NCBI GenBank assembly: GCA_016714985.1
Contig: JADKBS010000003.1
Coordinates: 124,001-188,000, forward strand
Direction of reading: 5' to 3'
DNA from: Saprospiraceae bacterium
Lineage (GTDB): Bacteria; Bacteroidota; Bacteroidia; Chitinophagales; Saprospiraceae
Length of the DNA stretch: 64,000 nucleotides
Shown here: in pieces, positions 18,432-27,833 of the stretch
Position numbering within the stretch: the first letter of the stretch is position 1
How the letters are laid out: each line of letters begins with the position of its first letter
The notes under the pieces: model-generated
Databases searched by the model: none
What the model saw: only the letters and a program-made list of their open reading frames with translations
What the model was told of the DNA's origin: nothing
Made by a program: the position numbers and the translations under genes

Positions 18432-19961
18432 ATGAAAACATGTCTAAGACTCTTCGCATCCTTCGCTCTTCTAATGATTGGGACGAACTGCCTGATTGGG
18501 CAGGCTGGCACCATTGACCAGAACTTTGGTGAAAACGGCTACGTTACGGCAAACCTTGGCAGCAATGGCAGTCAGTTCACACAGTTCGTGGCTCAATCGG
18601 ACGGTAAATTACTCGCTTTTGGCTACCATTACTTTGGGGAAATAAAGCTGGTGCGTTACCTCTCCAACGGCCAACTCGACACAGGATTTGGCGCAGATGG
18701 GGTGGCAACAGCTAATGAGGAAACAACTAGTACGGTAGCTGGCGGCCTAACTCCCGACGGCAAAATCGTGGTAGCTTTTACAAAGTCAGACCCAAATGGG
18801 ATTTTGGGCAGCACACTCATAGTGGCCCGCTTTAAATCTGACGGCGAATTGGACGCAGGCTTTGGCACCAATGGTATGCTGAACCTGGCCAGCCTTGGCA
18901 CAGTTAGGGGGTTGTCCGAGGCGATTCACACCTTGAGCAATGGCGATTTCATCGTCATCGGACTTGGAGTGGAAGGTCAAAAGCAGATCATTGCCACCAA
19001 GGTAAAAGCCAATGGCACCTTGGACAATGGCTTCGGCACGGATGGCAAACTGTCCCTTGGCACCTCCCACGATATGTCCCTTGTTAAGTCGGCACGGCAG
19101 GTGAACAACCGCATCGTCATTGCATCCTCTGGCTGGGACCATACAGCGTTCAACCTTCACCAAATATTCGACAATGGCGTGAGGGATCCCTCCTTTGGTT
19201 CGGATGGTTTTAAGGAAATGCTCCTTCAAAACTACTTGACAGTGGGTGGCATTTGCACCTACCCAAGTGGCCAGATTGCCGTTGCAATCAGCGAACCCGG
19301 CTCGACTGTGTTGACCATCAAGAAATTCAAGACCAATGGCACGAATGATAGTTCATTTGGCGGCGACGGTTCTTCAACGATCCACCTCTCCGAGTCTGCC
19401 ACGGCCTCCGGCATTGCGCTGCAACTGGATGGCAAACTGCTTATCGGTGGGATGGCGGGCCTTGGCGAAGGGGAGGATTTTGTGGTAGGCCGCTTCAATG
19501 CAGATGGCACACCGGACGCATCCTTTGGCAACGACGGCATTGCCAAGCACCTTGACCCAGCCCACAACCATTGCTCCACCAATATGCTGATGCAGCCCGA
19601 TGGGAAGCTGTTGCTGGGTGGGTTCACCCAAGGTACGGGACTGAGTTCCATGGTGCGCTACCTGACTGGGGCTGTCAATGGCACATCGGAAGGGGTAAAG
19701 GCCGTATCTGACCTCGGTATCAGCCCAAACCCCGTTACTGGCGCAGCGGCAGCAGTCAATTTCACCCTAAAGGAAAACACCACCGTAACCTTTGAAGTCT
19801 TCGACATGGCTGGCCAACTGTTAAGCACCAGCACCAAGCAATTGCTGCAAGGCCCACAGAAAGAACAAGTCCAGGTTGCCGACCTCCCTGCTGGCACCTA
19901 TCTCTTGAGCATCAAGACTGGAAACGGCCATGCGACCGAAAAGCTCGTGCGAGCGAAATAG
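18432..19961 (+). CDS. secreted delta-60 repeat protein with T9SS tail
   Basis: After a signal peptide (MKTCLRLFASFALLMIGTNCLIGQ) the protein is built of repeated units of about 55-60 residues with the core LDxxFGxxGxxT and LxPDGKIxxAG (for example GQLDTGFGADGVAT, GELDAGFGTNGM, GTPDASFGNDGIAK). These are delta-60 repeats, probably a beta-propeller-like fold. The C-terminus is a T9SS sorting domain (SPNPVTGAAAAVNFTL ... LPAGTYLLSIKTG). Likely surface or extracellular; function unknown. Confidence 0.88.
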   Translation: MKTCLRLFASFALLMIGTNCLIGQAGTIDQNFGENGYVTANLGSNGSQFTQFVAQSDGKLLAFGYHYFGEIKLVRYLSNGQLDTGFGADGVATANEETTSTVAGGLTPDGKIVVAFTKSDPNGILGSTLIVARFKSDGELDAGFGTNGMLNLASLGTVRGLSEAIHTLSNGDFIVIGLGVEGQKQIIATKVKANGTLDNGFGTDGKLSLGTSHDMSLVKSARQVNNRIVIASSGWDHTAFNLHQIFDNGVRDPSFGSDGFKEMLLQNYLTVGGICTYPSGQIAVAISEPGSTVLTIKKFKTNGTNDSSFGGDGSSTIHLSESATASGIALQLDGKLLIGGMAGLGEGEDFVVGRFNADGTPDASFGNDGIAKHLDPAHNHCSTNMLMQPDGKLLLGGFTQGTGLSSMVRYLTGAVNGTSEGVKAVSDLGISPNPVTGAAAAVNFTLKENTTVTFEVFDMAGQLLSTSTKQLLQGPQKEQVQVADLPAGTYLLSIKTGNGHATEKLVRAK

Positions 19962-20062
19962 TTGCGAGTTGCGCCAGCCTACTCGAAACTGGCAACTCGA
20001 AAATCTTAGCGCTTGGCTCGCAACTGGCTCCTCGCAACTCGACTCTCTCAACTCGAGAAAAA
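19962..20062. repeat. iterated-word inverted repeat (GCGAGTTG / CAACTCG type)
   Basis: TTGCGAGTTGCG on the left, then CAACTCGA, GCAACTCGAC and CAACTCGAG words. It lies between the delta-60 gene and porZ. Confidence 0.65.
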
Positions 20063-20146
20063 CGTCGTCAGTACCTCGCTGGCGGCGTTTTTTGTTTTTG
20101 GCCAAAACTGGCTATGTCGCCTTAACGCCGTGCCCTGAAACAATAA

Positions 20147-20154
20147 TACCTTTG
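20147..20154 (+). promoter_or_regulatory. possible -7 element before porZ (TACCTTTG)
   Basis: An exact TAnnTTTG match, 45 bp before ATG 20199. No clear -33 TTG at 19 bp. Confidence 0.4.
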
Positions 20155-20198
20155 CCAGCCTTGTTTACATTGGCGTCCTAACATAACAGCATTTTTTG

Positions 20199-22502
20199 AT
20201 GAAAAAAACATACCCTTGCCTTCCGCTCCTTTTTTGTTTGTTTTTCCTTAGCAAGATCAGTGCCCAGGGTGATCTGGCTATTGGCCAATGGAAGTCGCAC
20301 TTGCCTTTCAGCAATGCAGTTTATGTGACGCAAAGCGATGACAAAATTTACTACGCTACCCGTTATGCCGTGCTCGAAGTTGACAAGGAGGAGCGCTCCA
20401 TCCGCCGCATAACCAAGGTGGAGGGTCTCAGCGACGTGGGCGTTAGCCTCGTCAAATACAATCGAGAAGGTAACTCCCTGCTCGTGATTTACAACGACAG
20501 CAAAGTGGACATCATCAGTGACGATGGGGTGCTCACGCTGCCCTCCATTGCCGATGCCCCTTTCCTTGGCGGCAAGACGGTGTTTGACGTTTTCATGGAA
20601 AATGACTCCACCGCCTACCTTGCGGCCAATTACGGCATCACTACGCTCAACATGCGCCGGGGCATTTTCCCGAATACCATCAAAACACCCGTCGAGGTGC
20701 GCTCCGTACGCCCCTACAAAGGCCTGCTCTATGCTGCCACAGCGGACGGCCTCTACGCAGCCGACCCCAACGGTACCGAGAATATCAACGACTTTTCGAC
20801 CTGGGATTGGCTCAACGGCGCCAAGGGCCTGCCTGACACCTTTGAGTCCGACGCCATGACCCTCCACAACGGCAAACTCTACCTTGATGTGAACGACAGT
20901 CTCTACGTCTTCGACGGCAACTCGGCCACCTACGTGATGCACTCCGATGAACTTGATCTGCGTTTCATCACTGCTGAGGGGGCGAATTTGATAGCGGGCT
21001 TCTATTGCGGAGCAGGCTGCAAGGGTAAGATTTTCGCCCTTGATGGAGACAACAGTCCTACCCGCATCGGGCAAGACTGTGTATTCTTCCCACGTTATGC
21101 CATTGAGGACGAAGCGGGCAACTATTGGTTTGCCGACGACATCCGTGACTTCTGGGCACAGGAAAAGGGGGCTGGCTGTACCTCCTTCAGTGTTAACAGC
21201 CCGCACTCCATCAATACCTACCAGCTTGACGCCGCCAACGGCAAGCTTTGGGTAGCCGCCGGTGGCGTTGACCTTACCTACTCCGCCGTCTTCCGCCCAG
21301 ATGGCTTCTTCTCTTTGTCGGCGGGAGAATGGGATGTTTTCAACTTGAAAAACCGGCCAGAACTGGAGGGCATCTCCGATTTTCTAGATATCAAAACTCA
21401 CCCTACGAATGGCAAGGTCTATGCCGCTGCCTACCTTGATGCGCTTGTCTGCTACGACCCCGCTGTGGATACTTTCGCTGTTTACAATGAAACCAACTCT
21501 ACACTGCAAGGGGCACTCCTCGATGAGTCACGAAGCCGGGTAGTGGGCCTTGCTTTCGACGGCCAGAATAACCTTTGGATGTGCAACCACAGTGCCCCCA
21601 AGCCGCTGGCCGTGCTCACCAATGAGGGCGAGTGGTACAGCTTACGCCTGCCCTGCACCAACGAAACTCAAATCAACCGAGTAGTCGTGGACGCTCTTGG
21701 CTACAAATGGCTAATGTCCTCTTCCAACAACACGGGCGTCATCGTCTTTGACGAGGGCGAAGACCTCGCCGATGCCACTGATGACCAATGCGTAACGTTA
21801 AACTCCTCTAACTCTGTTTTGCCTACCAACGAAATTACCAGTATCGAAGTGGACAGGGACGGCAGCGTATGGGTGGGCACCAAGGTTGGTGCTGCGGTGT
21901 TCCAGTGCGACCCCTTCAATGGCGAGTGCCCCGGAAGCCGCCCTTTCGTGGAGGTGGACGGCTTTGGCGGCAACCTGCTCGATGACATAGAGGTGCGGGC
22001 CATTGCAGCCGATGGGGCCAACCGGAAATGGTTCGGGACGGGGGCAGGAGTCTTCGTCATGTCGCCTGAAGGGAACGAGCAAATCGCACACTACACTGCC
22101 GAGAACAGCCCCCTCTTCGACAACGCTATCACCGATATTGACTTCGACGATGCAACGGGCGAGGTGTTCATCGGCACGCAGCGGGGCCTCATTTCCTACC
22201 GGGCCGAGGCAACGGCGGCCAAGGGTTTCCACAGCAGTGCCTTGGTATTCCCCAACCCCGTGCGGGATGACTACGATGGCCCCATTGCCATCAAGGGCCT
22301 TGCGGAGGACTCTACCGTAAAAATCACAGACATCAGCGGGCAGCTCGTTTTTGAAACCGAAGCCCTCGGCGGCCAAGCCATCTGGAATGGCCGTGACTAC
22401 AAGGGCCGCCGGGCCAATACGGGCGTATATCTCGTCTATGCAACGAACAAGAACTCCACCGACCCGCAAGTGGCGGTTGCAAAGATTTTGATGATAAAAT
22501 AA
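20199..22502 (+). CDS. porZ: PorZ-like type IX secretion beta-propeller protein
   Basis: Signal peptide, then WKSHLPFSNAVYVTQSDDKIYYATRYAVLEVDKE, the typical PorZ start. Two seven-bladed propeller domains follow, with blades recurring as NxxWxGTxxG (VWVGTKVGAAV, KWFGTGAGVF, VFIGTQRGLI). A C-terminal T9SS-like Ig domain (VFPNPVRDDYDGPIAI ... NTGVYLVYATN) ends the protein. PorZ is a surface component of the T9SS attachment complex that handles A-LPS. ATG 20199 is preferred over TTG 20196. 767 residues, normal length. Confidence 0.82.
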   Translation: MKKTYPCLPLLFCLFFLSKISAQGDLAIGQWKSHLPFSNAVYVTQSDDKIYYATRYAVLEVDKEERSIRRITKVEGLSDVGVSLVKYNREGNSLLVIYNDSKVDIISDDGVLTLPSIADAPFLGGKTVFDVFMENDSTAYLAANYGITTLNMRRGIFPNTIKTPVEVRSVRPYKGLLYAATADGLYAADPNGTENINDFSTWDWLNGAKGLPDTFESDAMTLHNGKLYLDVNDSLYVFDGNSATYVMHSDELDLRFITAEGANLIAGFYCGAGCKGKIFALDGDNSPTRIGQDCVFFPRYAIEDEAGNYWFADDIRDFWAQEKGAGCTSFSVNSPHSINTYQLDAANGKLWVAAGGVDLTYSAVFRPDGFFSLSAGEWDVFNLKNRPELEGISDFLDIKTHPTNGKVYAAAYLDALVCYDPAVDTFAVYNETNSTLQGALLDESRSRVVGLAFDGQNNLWMCNHSAPKPLAVLTNEGEWYSLRLPCTNETQINRVVVDALGYKWLMSSSNNTGVIVFDEGEDLADATDDQCVTLNSSNSVLPTNEITSIEVDRDGSVWVGTKVGAAVFQCDPFNGECPGSRPFVEVDGFGGNLLDDIEVRAIAADGANRKWFGTGAGVFVMSPEGNEQIAHYTAENSPLFDNAITDIDFDDATGEVFIGTQRGLISYRAEATAAKGFHSSALVFPNPVRDDYDGPIAIKGLAEDSTVKITDISGQLVFETEALGGQAIWNGRDYKGRRANTGVYLVYATNKNSTDPQVAVAKILMIK

Positions 22503-22516
22503 GCGGCCAGGTAAAG

Positions 22517-22545
22517 GATTCCGAAATCTAGCAGGTTTCGGAATC
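22517..22545. repeat. REP-like palindrome (TTCCGAAATCT family)
   Basis: 13-bp arms with one G-U and a 3-nt centre, just after porZ. It shares the TTCCGAAATCT core and the complementary arm with the palindrome at 54364-54396. It could serve as the porZ terminator. Confidence 0.65.
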
Positions 22546-24012
22546 TTGGTATATCATCACGCTTTGAACAGGCTCAATTTAAATAGTGCTCCTTTCCTCG
22601 TGGGTGGATTCATTTTCACCTACCTCGCCTTGAGGGTATCCATTGTGCCCATCACCACCGACGAGTACCTGACGCTGCGGTACTTCGTGGAACGGGACTG
22701 GGGTGCCGTCTTCACCTCCTACCACCCCGACCCTGTCCATGCCTCCAACAACCATGTGCTGAATTCCATTTTCTTCAAGTTATCCATTTCCATATTCGGG
22801 GAGCACGACTGGGCCATACGGTTGCATGTTTTGGCGGCTTTCGGAATCTGTTACCATTTTCTGTTGAAACTGTTCAAGCAATTGGAAGTGCCGCCCCTGC
22901 GCTCGGCGATGTACTTGGCGCTTGTGATCTTGAACCCTTACCTGCTCGATTTCTTTGGCATCGCAAGGGGTTATGCATTGAGCATGGCGGGGTGGTCGGC
23001 AGCCACTTACTATTTCATTCTATATCGAAATGAGGCTTCGCTTCGCAATTTGCGCAACCTGCTGGTTTGGCTTTTCGTGGCTTTTTACGCCAATTTTTCA
23101 GCGATGTATTTTGCGCTGCTGTTTGGTCTGGCGCTGCTATCTTACCGTTACCAAAACAGGAAGGAACCATTCGTGAAAAAACACCTAATCCTAATTGGTT
23201 TCGCCTGCGTTGTTGCGGCAGCAATAACTTACCAACCACTATACCGAACCTTACATGCCGAGTCCACTCACGGGGGCACCACTGGTTTTTTCACAGATGC
23301 CATTGTCTCCTATGTGTTGAGTAGCACCCATTACAACCCCCATGTGCGGACAACTGGGGTCTTTGCGTTTGGCTGGCACTATCGGGAGTTTTATGGTGTG
23401 CTGCTGCTCGTGGCTTGGGTGATTGCAGTAGCATGTGGGCTAAAAAAGGACAAGTCTAAATTGATGAACATCGCCATGCAAAACCTTGTATATCAATGCG
23501 TTGGTTCAATGGCACTGTGTGTGGTGCTATTCCATTCGCTGCAAGTGCCCTATCCGTTCACCAGAACGACCTTACTGTTCAGCCTGCCATTCGTAGTTTC
23601 TTTTTTGGTGGCAATGGAAATATTGGTGCGGCAGCACGATAGATTGAAGTATTTTCTGCTGGCCGCAACGGTGGCCGCAGCTTGGCATTTCATGGTTTGT
23701 TGCAATCTCGACAACACCAAGGAATGGGAGGCAGAGGGGGACGCCAAACTGGTATTGCGCTACCTTCAAGCTGTCAGGAAAGACGGACGGCTCATCCATA
23801 TAGGCGTTGAAAATTTTCGCTATCCTTCCTTGGCCTTTTATGACCGCAATAAGTACAAAGGCATTATAGATGTGGAATGGCTAAACCCCGCCATGCGACC
23901 CGAATTTGAATACCTCTATGTGCCGGGAGATGACATCAAGAACTATGGATCTATCTATAAAGTGGAAGAAAACTTTGGGCACGGCGTTCTGCTAAAGCGG
24001 GCCAGCCTTTGA
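22546..24012 (+). CDS. polytopic membrane glycosyltransferase-like protein (GT-C type)
   Basis: About 488 residues with roughly ten TM helices. An acidic pair in an early extracytoplasmic loop (PITTDEYLTLRYFVERDW) is the feature of GT-C enzymes such as GT39/ArnT, which use polyprenyl-phosphate sugars. The soluble C-terminal part (KDGRLIHIGVENFRYPSLAFYDRNKY) resembles those of Bacteroidota dolichyl-phosphate-mannose-type transferases. Donor and acceptor are unknown. The start is unclear: TTG 22546 abuts a palindrome and TTG 22564 is possible. The 3' end overlaps the convergent phosphatase by 21 bp. Confidence 0.7.
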   Translation: MVYHHALNRLNLNSAPFLVGGFIFTYLALRVSIVPITTDEYLTLRYFVERDWGAVFTSYHPDPVHASNNHVLNSIFFKLSISIFGEHDWAIRLHVLAAFGICYHFLLKLFKQLEVPPLRSAMYLALVILNPYLLDFFGIARGYALSMAGWSAATYYFILYRNEASLRNLRNLLVWLFVAFYANFSAMYFALLFGLALLSYRYQNRKEPFVKKHLILIGFACVVAAAITYQPLYRTLHAESTHGGTTGFFTDAIVSYVLSSTHYNPHVRTTGVFAFGWHYREFYGVLLLVAWVIAVACGLKKDKSKLMNIAMQNLVYQCVGSMALCVVLFHSLQVPYPFTRTTLLFSLPFVVSFLVAMEILVRQHDRLKYFLLAATVAAAWHFMVCCNLDNTKEWEAEGDAKLVLRYLQAVRKDGRLIHIGVENFRYPSLAFYDRNKYKGIIDVEWLNPAMRPEFEYLYVPGDDIKNYGSIYKVEENFGHGVLLKRASL

Positions 24013-24462
24013 GCTAAAGCGTTCCACCAACTTGTCACAAGCCTCCTCCAACATCTGGAATACCTGCTCGAAGCCATTGTCATCCCAATAAGGGTCGGGC
24101 ACGGCTTGGTTGCGGCCCGGCGTGGCAAAGTTCATGATGAGGTGTACCTTTTCTTCCTGCGCTTTGGTGGTGGCGAGGTGCAGGATGTCCTGGTAGTTCT
24201 GGCTATCCATGGCCAGTACGAGGTCGAAGCCGTCGAGGTCGTGAGGCTTTAGCTGGCGGGCACGTTGGCAGGTGATGTCAATGCCGTGCTGGCGGGCCGT
24301 GGCGATGGAGCGGCGGTCGGGCAGGTCACCAATGTGCCAAGACCCCGTGCCTGCGGAATCCACCTGCCAGTCGAGGCCATGCTCCTCGATTTTATGTTGC
24401 AGAATGCCCTCGGCCAATGGCGAACGGCAGATATTGCCAAGGCAGACCATGAGTATTTTCAT
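23992..24462 (-). CDS. low-molecular-weight protein-tyrosine phosphatase
   Basis: The N-terminal P-loop MVCLGNICRSPLAEG has the C-x5-R signature (Cys7, Arg13). The general-acid loop is VPDPYWDD near residue 122. 156 residues, normal length. Such enzymes act on phosphotyrosine proteins, often those controlling polysaccharide export (Wzb-like), but no tyrosine kinase is seen nearby. Convergent with, and overlapping, the glycosyltransferase 3' end. Confidence 0.93.
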   Translation of the reverse strand: MKILMVCLGNICRSPLAEGILQHKIEEHGLDWQVDSAGTGSWHIGDLPDRRSIATARQHGIDITCQRARQLKPHDLDGFDLVLAMDSQNYQDILHLATTKAQEEKVHLIMNFATPGRNQAVPDPYWDDNGFEQVFQMLEEACDKLVERFSSKAGPL

Positions 24463-24559
24463 ATTTTTTGGATACTGGTTGCTTAAGCTGGATGCTGCAT
24501 AGTTTCTTTGTTAATCGGAAATCCAATTACCTTCGCCAAACAGCATTCCATCAAAAAAG

Positions 24560-25522
24560 ATGCGGCGACAACAAAACGAAAATACGGGAAAAAAGTGGCG
24601 TTTCATTGTCAATCCTGTCGCTGGCGGCGGCACGGTGCGCCACCGTTGGCCTGAAATAGCGGCTGCATTGCACGGTGCGGGCATCCAGTTCGACGCCGTT
24701 TTTACCGAAGGAAAATACCATGCCGCCACGCTGGCCGAACAATCCATCGCCGAAGGCTGCCGCTACCTCGTGGCGGTGGGCGGGGACGGTACGGCGCACG
24801 AGGTCGTGAACGGCATCCTTCGCCAAACGGCCTGCCCCTCCGAGGAGGTCACCTTCACGCTGCTGCCCGTTGGCACTGGTAACGACTGGATTAAGACGCA
24901 CCGTATCCCCAAAAGCCTCAAAAAATGGATCTTTTTTCTTCAAAACGGAAAAACGACCTACCAAGACGTCGGTTGGCTAACCTACTGGGCCGATGGCGTG
25001 GAGCAGCACCGTCATTTCATCAACGTGGCGGGCCTCAGCTACGACGCCTACGTGGCGCACCGGGCCGAGGCGTACAAGACGCAGGTTTCGAGCACTATTT
25101 TCTACTTGTTCCTCATTTTTCGTTGCCTGTTCGAGTACCGGGTGCCCCGGCTGCGGGTATCTTTCGAAGGACAGGTCGTCGAAAAAGAACTTTATACCAT
25201 CAACATCGGTATCTGCCGCTACTCCGGCGGCGGCTTGCAACTTGTGCCGCATGCCGTGCCCGATGATGGCCTGCTTGCGCTCACCTTGGCCGGGCATATC
25301 TCCAAGCTGGGCGTGCTGCTCATCACCCCGTTCTTCTACTCCGGCAATATCGGCTGGCACCCTAAGGTAACAATGTGCCAAACAGAGGAGGTACTGGTGG
25401 AAAGCGCCGATGGAAAGCCTGTGCTGGTAGAAGCTGATGGGGAGTTCCTCGGCGAAGGGCCGGTTCGGGTGGGGATTTTGAAACGACGACTGAAGTTGCT
25501 GGGAAATAGCAAGGACTATTAG
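24560..25522 (+). CDS. diacylglycerol/lipid kinase family protein (YegS/BmrU-like)
   Basis: 320 residues. FIVNPVAGGGT starts the nucleotide-binding domain and VAVGGDGTAHEVVNG carries the GGDGT motif at about residue 74. Then come LLPVGTGNDW and the beta-rich second domain with NIGICRYSGGGLQLVPHA. The family phosphorylates lipids such as diacylglycerol or phosphatidylglycerol at the inner membrane face. A near-consensus promoter (TACCTTCG at 24528) precedes it. Divergent from the phosphatase. Confidence 0.92.
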   Translation: MRRQQNENTGKKWRFIVNPVAGGGTVRHRWPEIAAALHGAGIQFDAVFTEGKYHAATLAEQSIAEGCRYLVAVGGDGTAHEVVNGILRQTACPSEEVTFTLLPVGTGNDWIKTHRIPKSLKKWIFFLQNGKTTYQDVGWLTYWADGVEQHRHFINVAGLSYDAYVAHRAEAYKTQVSSTIFYLFLIFRCLFEYRVPRLRVSFEGQVVEKELYTINIGICRYSGGGLQLVPHAVPDDGLLALTLAGHISKLGVLLITPFFYSGNIGWHPKVTMCQTEEVLVESADGKPVLVEADGEFLGEGPVRVGILKRRLKLLGNSKDY

Positions 25523-25697
25523 TTTGGTGCAAAATTTCAACGTAACCGATAGGAACTTCATTTGGTGCTAAGCTCCTACGAATTGGAACTGGCGCTGCTG
25601 CCGCACCACGACTATCATTGGGGGTAGCTGCGCAATAACAGAATTTATTTTTTATGCTATCTTTCCCCCATATTTTCACAACAAAAAAACATTCGCT

Positions 25698-27281
25698 ATG
25701 CCTATCAGAATGGAACAAGACCCCGAACAGCCGGGGCGTCGCAGGTCGGATAACGACGGCAATCAGAATCGAAACACAGGTGGAGGCGGTATGGGCGGCC
25801 TGATACAACTGCTGCCCTTGGCCCTCGGATTTTTATTCAAAAAACCAAAACTCCTGCTGCTCGTGCTGGCAGGGGTGGCTGTTTGGTACTTCATGAGCGG
25901 CGGCTGCGGCGACCTGTCGGGTGGGGGAGACCTATCCGATGGCGGTGGTGGTGAGGAGCGTTCCCAGTTTACCTTTGGGGCCACCTTGAGTGAAGCGGAA
26001 TACGACAAAGCAGAGGTGTTCGAGCCGCTGTCCACGAGCTACGGTGGAGCGGAGAACCAACTGCCTGTCTCCGTCTCCCTACTGAAATATGCGCCCAAGC
26101 GTATGCACCAAGGCAACCAAGGCTCCTGCGTAGGCTGGGCCAGCAGCTATGGCGCCCGCACCATCCTCCAAGCGAGGGCAACGGGCACCGACCCAAACAA
26201 CGTGGCGTTCAGCCCTTCTTATCTGTACAACCAAATCGCACTCGACGGCTGCCAAGGGGCCTATATGCAAAACGCCATGGCCACCCTACACGAGCATGGC
26301 TCGTTGCCGTTCAGCAAGTTTGGCTACGACGACAGCGATTGCTCCCGCCAACCCAACCAGGGCATGAAGACCGAGGCCAACCAGTTCCGCATCAAGGGCT
26401 ACAACCGTCTGTCCAATAGCGGCAACGACTATGGCCTCGACATGCAGGGCCTAAAACAGCATATTGCGCAGGGCGCACCCGTGGTCATTGGCATGATGGT
26501 CGGTGGCACATTCATGCACCAAATGGTAGGCAAGAGCGTATGGCAGCCTACGCAACGTGATGCGCAAGGCCAAGGCTTCAGCGGCCATGCTATGTGCGTA
26601 ATAGGCTACGACGACGACAAGGAGATGGTGCAAATCATGAACTCATGGGGGCCGGAGTGGGGCAACAACGGCGTGGCTTGGGTACCTTACGATGTGTTCC
26701 AGCACTTCACGAAAGAAGCCTACGGCCTCTACCCGATGGGCGATGCCGCCAAGTACGACCAGAACAAGTTGATGGTGAAATTCGGGCTGGTGGACAACGC
26801 TACGCAAACGCTGATTCCGCTCGCAGCGGCTGGCGACCGCACCTTCCGCACCCGCTCGCCGATGAAGCTGGGCACGAAGTTCAAAGTAGCCATTACGAAC
26901 TCTATTGAATGCTACGTCTATGTCTTTGGGCAAGAGGTGGACGGTAGCAGCTACGTGCTCTTCCCCTACACTGAAAAGCACTCGCCCTACTGCGGCATCA
27001 CGGGCACCCGCCTCTTCCCGAAGGACCACTCGATGACGCCCGACGACAAAGGCAAGCGGGACTATATCGCCGTGGTGGTGAGCAAGCAACAGCTCGACTG
27101 GAATGTGGTGAACAGTCGCATCAATACCAGCCGCCAGGGTACCTACCTCGGCAAGGTGCGGGAGGCCATTGCCCAAGAGGAAGTGCCCAACGTAAAGTTT
27201 ACCTCTCCCGACGCCGTGGAGTTCAGTTGCGAACTGAACGGGAAGAACGTAGTGGCGACGGTGATTGAGATTGACAAGTAA
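25698..27281 (+). CDS. papain-like (C1) peptidase with TM anchor and DUF4384 domain
   Basis: A charged, Gly-rich N-terminus is followed by one TM segment (LLLLVLAGVAVWYFMSGG, about residues 52-70) and a low-complexity linker. The peptidase domain has catalytic Cys in QGSCVGWASSYG (about residue 144), His in GHAMCVIGYDDD and Asn in IMNSWGPEWG. The last ~150 residues (LGTKFKVAITNSIECYVYVFG ... VLFPY) fit DUF4384, a domain often attached to caspase-like peptidases. Orientation suggests an extracytoplasmic peptidase. Substrate unknown. Strong ATG start at 25698. Confidence 0.88.
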   Translation: MPIRMEQDPEQPGRRRSDNDGNQNRNTGGGGMGGLIQLLPLALGFLFKKPKLLLLVLAGVAVWYFMSGGCGDLSGGGDLSDGGGGEERSQFTFGATLSEAEYDKAEVFEPLSTSYGGAENQLPVSVSLLKYAPKRMHQGNQGSCVGWASSYGARTILQARATGTDPNNVAFSPSYLYNQIALDGCQGAYMQNAMATLHEHGSLPFSKFGYDDSDCSRQPNQGMKTEANQFRIKGYNRLSNSGNDYGLDMQGLKQHIAQGAPVVIGMMVGGTFMHQMVGKSVWQPTQRDAQGQGFSGHAMCVIGYDDDKEMVQIMNSWGPEWGNNGVAWVPYDVFQHFTKEAYGLYPMGDAAKYDQNKLMVKFGLVDNATQTLIPLAAAGDRTFRTRSPMKLGTKFKVAITNSIECYVYVFGQEVDGSSYVLFPYTEKHSPYCGITGTRLFPKDHSMTPDDKGKRDYIAVVVSKQQLDWNVVNSRINTSRQGTYLGKVREAIAQEEVPNVKFTSPDAVEFSCELNGKNVVATVIEIDK

Positions 27282-27288
27282 CTTTCCG

Positions 27289-27456
27289 TTAAGTATCGTT
27301 CAAAAAATAACTTCCTCATTTTAGCTGCCTCTTTTGCCCTCACTCGTCGTCAGAAAAACCTAGGCGTAGCGCCGCTATGCTACGGTTTTCCCTCCTTAGA
27401 TTGAGAACAAAACAAGCTACCTAAAAAGATGAACTTATTCTTTGAACGATACTAAA
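27289..27456. mobile_element. MITE-like element with 26-bp terminal inverted repeats
   Basis: The ends 27289-27314 and 27431-27456 are inverted copies (about 23 of 26 match), sharing AGTATCGTTCAAA. The inner part is also an imperfect palindrome centred near 27370 (GGCGTAGCGCCGCTATGC). Length 168 bp, no reading frame. It fits a non-autonomous miniature transposable element. No matching full-length IS is present in the window, and a target duplication is not obvious. Confidence 0.6.
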
Positions 27457-27482
27457 TGTTTTGATTTGCGAAGCAAACGGCT

Positions 27483-27523
27483 ATACTGCCCTGTTACCAA
27501 AAGTGGCAGGGCAGTATCTTTTT
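27483..27523 (+). terminator. intrinsic terminator
   Basis: 11-bp perfect stem (27483-27493 with 27507-27517) followed by CTTTTT. It is downstream of the C1 peptidase and the MITE. The remaining gap to 27833 shows no gene; a CACCTTTG resembling a -7 element lies just before the next start. Confidence 0.7.
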
Positions 27524-27833
27524 ACGCTCACCCTCCCACGTATCAAACCTTCTTTTTACTTTTACAAAAAATAGTGGCTCAGTTGGGCGTTCAGCCAACG
27601 TGCGCCATACGACCAACATATTTCAAGCATTGAACATTGTTGGTTTCAACGGAAAAGCAGAAATTCGCAGCCTTTTTGGAAAACACTTTTCCGAAAAGCA
27701 GCTAAACAAGGGTGGTTGAATGCATGTTGACCGATACAACAAATTGAAAACCAATATATTGTGTATCATCAACCCCGCAAGGGCAAGCTGTCAACCATAG
27801 TCCGTCAACCGTATCTAAACACCTTTGGCTTCA

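Noticed and set aside
20178..21206. 342-residue minus-strand ORF opposite porZ
   Set aside because: Shadow of PorZ; low-complexity Val/Gly composition.
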